A stretch of 64,000 nt of DNA from an uncultured Lachnospiraceae bacterium (GTDB lineage: Bacteria > Bacillota > Clostridia > Lachnospirales > Lachnospiraceae). The notes beneath the pieces are model-generated. The model had not been told where the DNA came from and did not search any database. It was given only the letters and a program-made list of their open reading frames with translations. The translations under genes and the position numbers were made by a program. The stretch covers positions 10,882 through 74,881 of the forward strand of contig CAJTTO010000017.1 in assembly GCA_910579275.1 (NCBI GenBank). Reading direction: 5' to 3'. This document shows, piece by piece, positions 51,119 to 60,225 of the stretch (position 1 is its first letter; every line of letters starts with the position of its first letter).

Positions 51119-54100
51119 CTATCTATATATAACATAATCCTGCATTTCCCGAAAAAAACCGGCACGCGTCAGCGCGTCTTTTGCAAAATCCGGATATTTT
51201 TTGACGACAATACGCTTGTTGTCAGGGTATAGCTTTGCTTTCCTATAATTTTCCGCAAAGATTGTGAGGCACTCCTCCAGCAGTTTTTCGTCATCCGCTT
51301 TTTCATCCAGCATGCGCAGCGTGTTTCCCTGCCGTTCCATAACCGCAATGGGCATCCCCCCATAGCAGGCTACAACGCTCCCCGGCACATTGAGAAAACC
51401 ATGCCCTTCCTTGTGGGGTAATATCTTCCCCCAGCACTGTACCGGATCTGCGGCATTGACCCAGATTATCTTTTTCTCTGGTTTCGCGAGATTTCTTATA
51501 ACTGATGCATAATCCCTGTCCCGAATGAACTGTGCGCCGGACAATCCCCGCACAAAATATCCGCGGCGCACCTGCCCTGTGTACTCCCACATACGCAGTA
51601 CGGACAGTGCTTCCTGCCACGAAATGCCACTTGACAAGGCGGTCTCCCTGCAGACAATATGGCTGCGGTCAAAGCATCTCTCAAGCCTTGCCTTTATCGC
51701 TTCTTCGCCCGACTGCTCTCTTAGCGGTTTCACCACATCCCATCTCCCTGCCTGCAGCGCCTTTACACGCACATTTACACGCTGCCTTACTGACGACTTT
51801 CTGGTTTTTTCCCTGTCCAGCCACTGGCGCACCGGAACAAAGCTGTCCGCATAGACCAGTCCCTTTTCCAACAGGGACATCAATGTCTCGTAGGGCGACT
51901 CGCTGCCAAACAGGCTATTGAAGGACTGCATAAAGCTGGCGCCGCGTCTTTGCAGTGTCAGGTACAGAAGCTGCTCTTTCTCGGAAAGACTATTTTCTGC
52001 GGGCACTGCGTCCCAGTCTATTTCTTCCTGATAGTCAAAACGCAGTCCGCCTTTGCCCTCCATATGCCAGAACAGCTCCCCTTCGGCAAGATAGGCGTCC
52101 AGCTTTGCCGTGCGGTAATTGTTCACCCATCGCGGAAACAAAATTCCCTCCCAATGCGGCGCAGGCAGCGTCATGCCGGCATAGCGCTTCAGCAGGCTGC
52201 GCAGACCTTCTTCCGTCGGTGCGCTCGTCTCCATGCGGGACAGCAAAAGCGCCGCATACGCTTCTGACGGACAAGTCTGTACTTCCTCACGCCTGTTTTT
52301 CAATGTTCTGATTACGGCGCGCCGGTATAATTCCGCATGATAATATTTACCGTCCTCTTTTACTGTCTCCCCTCGCTGGTACAGTTTCTCCAATATATCC
52401 TCGGCAGTCTGTACATCCCATCCATAGCGTTCCGCAGTCTGGGTTATATCCGCACCGCCTCGGTAGCGTAGCATGCGCCTGACAATGCGGCACTGCTCCT
52501 CCCTGTCAGCGGCACCCTCCGGCTGTTCTGTCTCGGGTTGTCCCAGTGCCGCGGCATAGCGCTCTGTCTCCTCTGCCGCAATCCACAATCCTTGCTCAAG
52601 GTATACAACCCGACCCTGCTGCGCCAGCAGTTCCAGCCACTCAACCGGAATTTCCAAATCCCCTGCTGCCATGTCTCCCTCTGTCATCAGCAGCGAATGC
52701 AGCTGTTTTTCATCTTTGGGCAAGGTAGTCCTTTCCTGAACCTGCACAAGTTCCTGCCGCCCCGGCTGTATCAGCTCCTTATCCGATTTTAGCGCCTGAC
52801 TTAGCGCTTCCTCCACTGCCATATGAATTTTGCGGGGTGTGGGCGCATAGTCGTACATGACTGCCGCCTCCTGCCCCCACTGTAATGGAAGGGACATAGG
52901 GGACGGAAGCTCCGTGTAAACTTCGCGCACTTCCACTGCGCCGGAACGTATATCATCCAACAGCTCTTTCACGCCATCGGCGTCCCAAAATCCGCGCATG
53001 CATTCACGCCTTGTCTCCCTGATCAAGGGATGCCCTGTTTCACGCACGACCTGCTCCAGCAGCTCCGCACTCTTAAGCCGCTGTTTCCAAAGCGGCTGAC
53101 GGCTGTTGCCGCGTACTCCCATCATCAGCGCACGGCCGCAGTTATATCGAAATGCCATGTTAAACACAGGTGCGGTTGGCAGGATAATCTCCATATTTCT
53201 GACACACGTGTCAGGATTTATCTGATGCAGGATTCCCTCCGGCAGCGTTCCGTTCCCATAAGAATACAGCAGGAATCCATCCTCCTCGTCCACACAGCCG
53301 ACCTCGATTCCAAGCTGCTGCCTTGCCGCCTCCGCCGCGAGAAGGGAAAGCGGTGCATTGATGCGCCTGCCAAACACGGAATGAAACATCAGCTGGCTGC
53401 TGCCCATGGAGTCCCTGAAGTGCTCCACGATAATCGTCCTGTCGTTGGGCAGACTTCCCACCGTCTTTATCTGCCGTTCCAGATATCCGCCGGCAAGCGA
53501 TACCGCAGTCTCGTCAAGCCCCAAATCCCGCAGCGCGTCCGAAAGCTTCCCATCCTCATGTGCAAGCTCAAGCGTGCGGAACATATGCCCGAACGCCTCT
53601 CCCGTCCGCTTGTCACGCCCTTTGATTTCACCTTTCCAGAAAGGAAGTCTCGCCCCTTCCACCGGAGCCTGTGTCACGGTAACCGTATCCCTGCTGATAT
53701 TTGTTATTTTCCATGCAAAAGAACCAAGGATAAAACGGTCGCCCTTGCGCGACTCATAGACAAATTCCTCGTCAATTTCGCCGAGCTTTACCCCCTCCTC
53801 TGTCTTTACGGCATACAGTCCCTTGTCCGGAATCGTACCTCCCGCCGATATCGCAAGCATCCTGCTGTAGCCGTCCCCTTCTACCCGCTCGTGGATTCTA
53901 TCGTACAAAATCCTCGGGCGCACCGGTATATCGTGGCTGTGCTCATAATCCCCCGCAAGCATCCCGAGAACGGCTTTCACCTCCTCTCTGGTGACATGCC
54001 GAAACGGCCATGCGCGCGGCAGCATTTCCATGACCTCATCCAGTTCATAACTTTTGAATGCCGCCATGGAGACAAGATGCTGCGCAAGTACATCCAGACA

Positions 54101-55288
54101 TCCCACCGGAGGATTGACGTGCTCCACACCGCCCTGCCTGGCCAGTTGCGCCGTCATTCCGCACGACACACATTCCGCCGCAGTCCGCGGAAAGAAGTAC
54201 ATCACACTGACGCGTCCGGGATTGTGCCCTGCGCGTCCAAGCCGCTGCATTGTCCCCGACACGGTGCGCGGGCATCCGACCTGAAGCACCTGATCAATTT
54301 CGCCCACGTCAATTCCAAGCTCCATGGACGATGTCGCGCACAAAAGCCGGAGCCGTCCGTCACGCAAAGACATTTCTGTCTCCATGCGCTGTTCTTTGGA
54401 AAGGCTCCCGTGGTGCACGCGCGCAAATCCGTCCCCGCCTATCAGGTTGACATAATATGCCAGTTTCTCCGCATATCTTCTGCCCTCCACAAATGCAATC
54501 ACGCTGCGGTTCCCCTGACAGTATTGGTACACAAGCGCGCCCAGCTCCTCCCACACCGGATCTTTGCGCCTTCCTTTGAACAGGTCTGCGTATGGTCCTA
54601 ATATGTCCATGCGGATTTTTTTCTCCATGGCAGGCGCGGCGATGACGACCTCCTCCGGCGCAAGGTACTGCGCCGCGGCATCCAGCGGCTCAATGGTCGC
54701 AGAAAGTCCGATTCGCTGCAAAGGCTGTCCGCACAACGCGTCAAGGCGTGCCAAAGACAGCATAAGATGCGCCCCCCTTTTCGTGTCAATCAGGGCGTGC
54801 AGCTCGTCTATGATGATGGCTTTCGCCGTTGCGAGCACATTCTGACCTGTTTTGCTGGTAAGCATCAGGTACAGGGATTCCGGCGTGATAATCAGAATAT
54901 GCGGTGGGTGCTTTACCATCTTTTGCCGTTCTGTCTGCGGCGTATCTCCGGTTCGGATTCCCACCATAATCTCTTCCTGAGCGTCAATTCCCTGCAGCGG
55001 TCGCCTGAGATTTTCACGAATGTCAGCGGCCAAGGATTTCAGCGGCGAGACATAGATTACATATAATTCATTTTTCAGCGTGCCTGCCTTTGCCTGCTGT
55101 TTGAGCCTGTCTATAAAAACAAGAAACGCGGAAAGTGTTTTTCCTGTTCCTGTGGGCGCAGATACAAGTACATGATGCCCCTTGGCAATATTCGGCCATG
55201 CCTCACGCTGTACAGGAGTCGGCTCGCCAAGCGTACCTTGGAACCACTCCAGTGTTTCCTGCCCGAAAAGATTTCTGATTTCCTGCAT
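51119..55288 (-). CDS. lhr: Lhr-family DEAD/DEAH-box helicase
   Basis: The 1389-residue protein matches Lhr: Q-motif region FQGTLGEPTPVQREAWPNIAKG, Walker A APTGTGKT (about 44-51), IIDELHAL as motif II, GLSATIEPLD as motif III, and LLCATSSMELGIDVGEIDQVLQVGCP with RLGRAGHNPG as motifs V and VI. A winged-helix and Lhr-core domain follow (residues 400-870), then a long C-terminal region with further winged-helix-like segments. Lhr helicases are 3'-5' translocases induced by DNA damage in several bacteria. The length fits the long Lhr form. It is a single-gene unit preceded by a short AT-rich spacer. Confidence 0.9.
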   Translation of the reverse strand: MQEIRNLFGQETLEWFQGTLGEPTPVQREAWPNIAKGHHVLVSAPTGTGKTLSAFLVFIDRLKQQAKAGTLKNELYVIYVSPLKSLAADIRENLRRPLQGIDAQEEIMVGIRTGDTPQTERQKMVKHPPHILIITPESLYLMLTSKTGQNVLATAKAIIIDELHALIDTKRGAHLMLSLARLDALCGQPLQRIGLSATIEPLDAAAQYLAPEEVVIAAPAMEKKIRMDILGPYADLFKGRRKDPVWEELGALVYQYCQGNRSVIAFVEGRRYAEKLAYYVNLIGGDGFARVHHGSLSKEQRMETEMSLRDGRLRLLCATSSMELGIDVGEIDQVLQVGCPRTVSGTMQRLGRAGHNPGRVSVMYFFPRTAAECVSCGMTAQLARQGGVEHVNPPVGCLDVLAQHLVSMAAFKSYELDEVMEMLPRAWPFRHVTREEVKAVLGMLAGDYEHSHDIPVRPRILYDRIHERVEGDGYSRMLAISAGGTIPDKGLYAVKTEEGVKLGEIDEEFVYESRKGDRFILGSFAWKITNISRDTVTVTQAPVEGARLPFWKGEIKGRDKRTGEAFGHMFRTLELAHEDGKLSDALRDLGLDETAVSLAGGYLERQIKTVGSLPNDRTIIVEHFRDSMGSSQLMFHSVFGRRINAPLSLLAAEAARQQLGIEVGCVDEEDGFLLYSYGNGTLPEGILHQINPDTCVRNMEIILPTAPVFNMAFRYNCGRALMMGVRGNSRQPLWKQRLKSAELLEQVVRETGHPLIRETRRECMRGFWDADGVKELLDDIRSGAVEVREVYTELPSPMSLPLQWGQEAAVMYDYAPTPRKIHMAVEEALSQALKSDKELIQPGRQELVQVQERTTLPKDEKQLHSLLMTEGDMAAGDLEIPVEWLELLAQQGRVVYLEQGLWIAAEETERYAAALGQPETEQPEGAADREEQCRIVRRMLRYRGGADITQTAERYGWDVQTAEDILEKLYQRGETVKEDGKYYHAELYRRAVIRTLKNRREEVQTCPSEAYAALLLSRMETSAPTEEGLRSLLKRYAGMTLPAPHWEGILFPRWVNNYRTAKLDAYLAEGELFWHMEGKGGLRFDYQEEIDWDAVPAENSLSEKEQLLYLTLQRRGASFMQSFNSLFGSESPYETLMSLLEKGLVYADSFVPVRQWLDREKTRKSSVRQRVNVRVKALQAGRWDVVKPLREQSGEEAIKARLERCFDRSHIVCRETALSSGISWQEALSVLRMWEYTGQVRRGYFVRGLSGAQFIRDRDYASVIRNLAKPEKKIIWVNAADPVQCWGKILPHKEGHGFLNVPGSVVACYGGMPIAVMERQGNTLRMLDEKADDEKLLEECLTIFAENYRKAKLYPDNKRIVVKKYPDFAKDALTRAGFFREMQDYVIYR

Positions 55289-55503
55289 TGTTTTCTCCTT
55301 TTGGCTACATGTGTTGATTCATGGTAACACAAAAAGGCTGATTTTTCAATCATATGCAAGGTGCATCCAAACAGCAGGGTAACAGTTGTTACTGTTCAGA
55401 CGTCCACCAAAGTAGTGGGAATCATGCGCCAAAATGCTTGCCCTTTAGCATTTTTCTATCAATTATCTGTAAAATTATACCAACAAACAATTTAATATAT
55501 TAT

Positions 55504-55540
55504 AAAAGCAGGACATCTGTATTTCAAGAATTCCCGCTTT
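55504..55540 (-). terminator. Terminator hairpin, left copy of a repeated sequence
   Basis: AAAAGC..GG and CC..GCTTT arms face each other around ATTTCAAGAATTC, just past the stop of the Rpn-type remnant (55568). It is clearly related to the hairpin at 60179-60215 (about 32 of 37 bases alike, same orientation). The remaining 280 bp between the Lhr start and 55568 show nothing else. Confidence 0.6.
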
Positions 55541-55567
55541 CATAATCATCCATATGTTTACAAATAT

Positions 55568-55893
55568 TTATACAAGTTGCAAATTATCTGCCAATTCCTT
55601 TACAACTTCAACTGGAAGTTCTAAATACTTGGCTATTTTATCTACAGATATTTCCCCATCATCCAGCATACGTTCCGCCACCTCGATTTTCTCGTGATTA
55701 ATAATTTCTTCCATGATTTTACTCATAATTTTGCGCCCCTCCTCATCTTTCTTGAAATATCTTGCCCTGTCTGCCAGTTCTTTATAATTCATCTCATCAG
55801 GATTTACACAGCTTAAATCCTGCATCAGCCGCCCAAGAGGTGTATCATCTTTAACCTCTCCATTTACAGAGATTATAAATAGTTGACAAGTAC
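55568..55893 (-). pseudogene. C-terminal remnant of an Rpn-type PD-(D/E)XK nuclease/transposase gene
   Basis: The frame reads ISVNGEVKDDTPLGRLMQDLS, then NPDEMNYKELADRARYFKKDEEGRKIMSKIMEEII and a C-terminal helix-turn-helix-like tail. This is the C-terminal third of the Rpn-type proteins common in Lachnospiraceae. The nuclease half is absent, and no start codon exists before MQDLS, so at most an 85-residue fragment could be made. It sits at the left edge of the accessory island. Confidence 0.65.
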
Positions 55894-55992
55894 TTCCATT
55901 TTACGCAAAGACAAATACCAATACTTTTTGGGAATATTATTTATAAATATTACCATCATCAAGACTTCTTGTTTTCCATAAACCTTTTAAAT

Positions 55993-56457
55993 TCATTTCA
56001 AATATGTCATGATAACAGCTTTTAACCGTTGTTCTCCGGACTCATACATGAGGCACTTACAATTAACTTCGTAATTCACATCAATAAGAACATTCATGCC
56101 ATGCTGGTCTGCGATATCCAAAACATTCACAAATGGAATAGAACCAATCTCGACATATTTCCAAAATCTCCCTTTGAACTGTACAACCTGAATATGCCGT
56201 GTACAGTCATCCATGTTTGTAAACACAATCAGATTTCCATCCTCACAAAGTACCTTTTCAATCGTTGTAAGCCCTTTCGCCCTTTTGGGCGGAATAAATG
56301 TAAGCACATTGCGTCTCCCCAAAATTTCCTTTATGACTTCCCAGTCAGATTCTTTTCTGTGACTTTTTCCAAGCTTCATTTTCAGTAATGAAACCTCTTC
56401 CTTCGAAATTAAATTCCACTCTGGTTTAGCAGCGTCATATTTTTCAGTTTTTTTCAT
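55993..56457 (-). CDS. 154-residue protein, possibly SseB-like, partner of the KGGVGR ATPase
   Basis: This soluble protein has no signal peptide or membrane segment. RNVLTFIPPKRAKGLTTIEKVLCEDGNLIVFTNMDDCTRHIQVVQFKGRFWKYVEIGSIPFVNVLDIADQHGMNVLIDVNYEV has the strand-helix pattern of SseB N-terminal domains (a 'vFTn' strand followed by a glycine-poor helix and a 'NVLID' strand), but the match is weak. It starts with ATG after GGAG, 39 bp downstream of the ATPase gene, and is the last gene of that cassette. Confidence 0.6.
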   Translation of the reverse strand: MKKTEKYDAAKPEWNLISKEEVSLLKMKLGKSHRKESDWEVIKEILGRRNVLTFIPPKRAKGLTTIEKVLCEDGNLIVFTNMDDCTRHIQVVQFKGRFWKYVEIGSIPFVNVLDIADQHGMNVLIDVNYEVNCKCLMYESGEQRLKAVIMTYLK

Positions 56458-56496
56458 CTCTGCGTACTCCTTATTTTTTTAGTCTAAACCTTATTC

Positions 56497-59130
56497 TTAT
56501 TTCAATAATAAGGAAAGTACCTTGGGGCGGGCGCCTTTCCCGTATTTAAATTTTAAGGCGTGCCTGATAATCTCGGGTAAATAATACCTGTCATTATCTA
56601 TCCTTAAATAACCTTCCTGCTTCATAATTTTCTCTTCTCCCTGTGTGAGCTGAAATGTGTCACTAGAAAATGGTAAAATTTTATCTTCTGCTGGCGCATG
56701 TTCCAGCTTATCAAAGATTGGTCCAAGTGCTTTCATTTCATCCCTTATTTCACCAATCTTATCCGTTGAGCATTCTGATACAGCTTTTTTGATTTCTGTA
56801 GGCATTAAATACCTATCTGTATAAACAGGTTTACCTGCATTTACAGTCGCTTTTTCTAGAAATCTTATGATATCCCGCGCCTGTAATTGTCCATTAAAAT
56901 CTGATAATGCCGCCAAAATCCATCTCGATGAATTTGCTTCATTGGAAGTCGGCTTTCCAAGTTTCACTCCCCATAATTTATGAAGTGTCTGGTCAATTAC
57001 ATCTCTTGGCGCCATTTCAAGTGGAACATCCTCCTCATAAAAATCTGATACAGCCTGACTAGTCAGCCAAGCTGCTAATCTTAATGCTTCCGTACTTGAC
57101 CACTGCAATTCGACCGAACGGTAGAGTGAATGAAACTGCTCATAATTGATCGTCAGCGAGTCCCGTACCATATCCTTTCTCAAAAATATCATAAAGCCCA
57201 AATTGTGATATGATATCTTCACTTCATCAATGAAATCCCTGCATAATGCTGCTATGGCATTTCTCTCATTTTGCGATGAAACCGTATGCTGAAAAATCTC
57301 TTCTAAACCATCAATTAAAAATACTACTTTAATGCACTTTTGATTCAACTCCTCCTCAAATTCTTCTATTGATTGATATGCTTTATTAACAGCATCTAAT
57401 ACGACTTTTTTCCAAATTTCTTTCCATTCCAATATATCATGTTCATTTCTCATATATTCCAGCAGCATGTCCTTGCTGTGTACATATACAGAATTGTTGA
57501 TTTTTCCTTTCAAGTTGTACTTGTTATAATTACATATAGCATTTTCTATAATTTTAGGAAACCCTCCTGCGTTGCCAGAAGCTAAGAGTGGGACAATCAG
57601 TGTATGCATATCAGCATCTAGAACTGCCGTATGCGTTCCATTTTTATCCATACGCTTTATAAAGCTTTCCCAATATTGATCTCTTAATATCTCTCTGTAT
57701 AAAAATGTTTTCCCTGATCCTTTGGCTCCCATGATTACTGTATTTGGAACACTGTTTTTATATTTCTTTATTAGATTCTGAATGGAATCTGTCATTAATA
57801 CTTCAAATGTACCATTTCCTTCCGCAGTAATCTGGTTTGCAGCGAAATCATGAATACATTTAATGATCTTATCACGCGATAATTTGTAATGTTGCATTTG
57901 TACACTGCTTGGTGCCATATAACTATTTTTTACAATCTCACAAATATTTTTATAAAAATCTCTTCCATTTAAATTCTTCATTATTTTAGGCAGAGACTCC
58001 AAATGAACAAGTTCACTCGCAAAAGGAAGTACTGTCACAATATCATCCGTGATAGAAACCTTGTCATCTGTCATATATTGATCATATACAGCGACTAATT
58101 CACTAATAATATCACTGGTAGTCACACCTTCCTGCACCATTGTTAATAAGATTTCAGGTATTTTAGTATTTTCATTCAATGGTAATCCTTTGCTTAACTG
58201 ATTTAATAAAATCTCTGTTCCCTTTACTGACTGATAAGATGTTGATGTTACAAGATATTTCTTTACTCTTGGATCAAATAACAACGGCGCTGAAAATTCG
58301 CTTAATCCTGCACGCAAATCAACTAAAACCAGTTCAGCATTTACTTTCTCACCTAATTTTGACAAAACCTCTGACAGAACATATTTCTTACTATAGCTAA
58401 TGGCAAGACTCTCAGGACTTGAATACATATCCAGCAACTGCTCTATATATCTATACGTCGGCAAAACAATATGTTCCACAATGGTTTTTTCAGTTTCTAT
58501 CTTAATTGATAATTCCAACATTTTATCCGAGATCAATTCAATAATTTCATCCACGCTCTCCTTTTCCTGTGTTATCTCTAAAAGATCTAAAAAACTAAAT
58601 GCCGCTTCCTCCTGACCTTTGGTCAACCATGTAATTCCTGGAGCCTCTATATCCGCATCTACAACGAGAAGCTTTTTGGGATTTTTCATATCCTTTAATG
58701 AGGACCATGCCTTAACAAACGCTAATAAAGACAATGTGCGTCCTACTCCTCCCTTATAGGAATGGAAAGCAATCACAGGTACTCCTGGAAGTTCTTTTTC
58801 GATCAGCGCATCATAGTATGCAGATTTTTGATATAAGACACTCTTAAAAAGCGGTGCTGCCACACTCTTTTTTTCTCCACATTCTTCAATCTCAAAAGTA
58901 ACATTTAAGTATTCATCTGATAGATCCAACAAAATTCTATGCTTTTCATTTTCATAATTTTTATGCAAAATCTCAGCAAATAAATTGTCAGCATCTTTTT
59001 CCGCATCCTCTTCATTTAAGTGAACAATCACCTCATCGGTATATGTTTCTATATCAACAATTACAGTTCCCCATTTATCCTTGTTTAACAATAGTTTTCT
59101 TTCTACATCTTTCCATGTATATAACAACAT
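56497..59130 (-). CDS. KGGVGR-type double P-loop ATPase (putative defence or signalling NTPase)
   Basis: The protein of about 877 residues has an N-terminal domain of about 120 residues, then a MinD/ParA-like domain with the variant Walker A SYKGGVGRTLS (near 125-133) and LLVVDADIEAPGI. A second P-loop domain begins near 467 (VIMGAKGSGKTFLYREIL), with KVVFLIDGLEEIF as its Walker B near 605. The C-terminal 250 residues are helical and look STAND-like. The KGGVGR motif marks a known variant ATPase group found in mobile islands, with no firm function. ATG 59130 is chosen because AGGAAGG lies upstream; GTG at 59160 lacks a site. Its neighbours are a HEPN-like gene upstream and a small protein downstream. 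Confidence 0.82.
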   Translation of the reverse strand: MLLYTWKDVERKLLLNKDKWGTVIVDIETYTDEVIVHLNEEDAEKDADNLFAEILHKNYENEKHRILLDLSDEYLNVTFEIEECGEKKSVAAPLFKSVLYQKSAYYDALIEKELPGVPVIAFHSYKGGVGRTLSLLAFVKAWSSLKDMKNPKKLLVVDADIEAPGITWLTKGQEEAAFSFLDLLEITQEKESVDEIIELISDKMLELSIKIETEKTIVEHIVLPTYRYIEQLLDMYSSPESLAISYSKKYVLSEVLSKLGEKVNAELVLVDLRAGLSEFSAPLLFDPRVKKYLVTSTSYQSVKGTEILLNQLSKGLPLNENTKIPEILLTMVQEGVTTSDIISELVAVYDQYMTDDKVSITDDIVTVLPFASELVHLESLPKIMKNLNGRDFYKNICEIVKNSYMAPSSVQMQHYKLSRDKIIKCIHDFAANQITAEGNGTFEVLMTDSIQNLIKKYKNSVPNTVIMGAKGSGKTFLYREILRDQYWESFIKRMDKNGTHTAVLDADMHTLIVPLLASGNAGGFPKIIENAICNYNKYNLKGKINNSVYVHSKDMLLEYMRNEHDILEWKEIWKKVVLDAVNKAYQSIEEFEEELNQKCIKVVFLIDGLEEIFQHTVSSQNERNAIAALCRDFIDEVKISYHNLGFMIFLRKDMVRDSLTINYEQFHSLYRSVELQWSSTEALRLAAWLTSQAVSDFYEEDVPLEMAPRDVIDQTLHKLWGVKLGKPTSNEANSSRWILAALSDFNGQLQARDIIRFLEKATVNAGKPVYTDRYLMPTEIKKAVSECSTDKIGEIRDEMKALGPIFDKLEHAPAEDKILPFSSDTFQLTQGEEKIMKQEGYLRIDNDRYYLPEIIRHALKFKYGKGARPKVLSLLLK

Positions 59131-59170
59131 TGAAATCACATCCCTTCCTCGATCCAACACGCAACATTAT

Positions 59171-59573
59171 TTAAGGTCTCTTCCATTTTTCCTCTTTATC
59201 CTGCTGCTTTTCCTGTGTCCTGATACAATATCGGTAAAGCTGATGATAAGTTTCTGCAACGACCACATTCTTATGTACAGTGGCTAATTGCGGAAAGCTG
59301 AAATTCCCCTGTTGTCCTAACTCTTTCAATATTTTCTCCAGATTATGTGATGTCAAAATATCCTTTTTCCTGCTGTCATCACTATCTAAAATACTCTTTG
59401 GACTTTTTTCGTTCCATTTATCTAAATAACATGTATTTCAATCCGCACTCTACACTATATACTAACAGCAATCTTCTACTATTCACGTTGGAATTCTCTT
59501 CCCTCAATCTTTTATATAATTGATAGTGTTTTTTATACCCTCTTCTGTAATCCTTTTTATCTGCAACAAGCAT
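59171..59573 (-). pseudogene. HEPN-like small gene broken by a one-base frameshift
   Basis: ATG at 59573 (AAAGG upstream) reads MLVADKKDYRRGYKKHYQLY and continues to SRRLLLVYSVECGLKYMLFR, then stops at 59418. Shifting by one base near 59423 continues DKWNEKSPKSILDSDDSRKKDILTSHNLEKILKELGQQG and on to 59171, a total of about 134 residues. The VECGLKYML...HNLEKIL pattern resembles HEPN-fold proteins (xECGLKxxL...HDLxxLL). The Rx4-6H RNase motif is not evident. The second half alone (61 residues from a TTG at 59356 with AAAGG) could still be made. It ends 40 bp before the ATPase start. Confidence 0.55.
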
Positions 59574-59749
59574 ACTCTAGGCCTTTCCCATTTTACTCCC
59601 TATTTTTAATCAATTATAGCTTTTTAAAGAAAAGCCGTCAATAAAGAGATTGAATTAAGAAAATGTACATCTACTATTTGCGTTATTAGTATGTATCACT
59701 TTTGATACTTATTTTATAATCCCTTCACATATCTAAAGGCAACGTGCAT

Positions 59750-60137
59750 TTACATTCTCGATTCCTTACCCATAACTTTACAGTAAATCACCGCCACCAC
59801 CGTACTAAAAAAACGTCGCCACAATCGCAGGCGCTATGACCGCCGCCGGATTTGCACTCCCATACTGGCTGCGATAAGCGATAATATTCACCGGTATCAA
59901 CTGCAATGACGAGATATTCATCACAAGAAACGTACACATCTCATTACTGGCAGTCCTTCCCCCGCAATTTGGCAAAGCACCGGAAACAGCCGTTGCATTC
60001 TTCGTCTCCATATATTCGCAGTTCCCACGCTCTCTTTCCAGTTGTTCCAAGTCGCTCATCGCCCGCAATCCTACTTGAGCCAAGGTAGTGACACGTACTT
60101 TGTTAAAAGGTACTTGAAACCAGTAATTTTGTACCAT
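59750..60137 (-). pseudogene. spmA: Decayed spmA-like C-terminal fragment
   Basis: The minus frame reads GLRAMSDLEQLERERG, then TASNEMCTFLVMNISSLQLIPVNIIAYRSQYGSANPAAVIAPAIVATFF, the C-terminal half of spore maturation protein A. It stops in a T7 run near 59803. With six T it would continue STVVAVIYCKVMGKESRM to a stop at 59750, the expected end of SpmA. The N-terminal half is missing; upstream codons do not resemble SpmA. So the gene is both truncated and frameshifted. Between 59574 and 59749 I see only AT-rich spacer. Confidence 0.72.
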
Positions 60138-60178
60138 TTATTTGTTGAATTTTATCAAAAATAAAAATCTATATATCT

Positions 60179-60215
60179 AAAAGCAGACCTCTCTATTTCA
60201 AGAGTTCCTGCTTTT
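60179..60215 (-). terminator. Terminator of the RecQ/DprA operon, right copy of a repeated sequence
   Basis: AAAAGCAG and CTGCTTTT form an 8-bp stem with an inner CTCT/AGAG match, 11 bp past the dprA-like stop, followed by T-rich DNA on the minus strand. The sequence is a close relative of 55504-55540. Confidence 0.75.
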
Positions 60216-60225
60216 CCGGATATCA

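Noticed and set aside
53030..54601. 523-codon open frame on the plus strand
   Set aside because: It lies wholly antisense to the helicase gene, has no known motif and no good ribosome site; it mirrors the codon bias of the real gene.
51119..55288. The Lhr-type helicase as part of the defence island
   Set aside because: It is separated by 280 bp and a terminator from the island, is transcribed as a single gene, and Lhr is a common chromosomal DNA-repair helicase.
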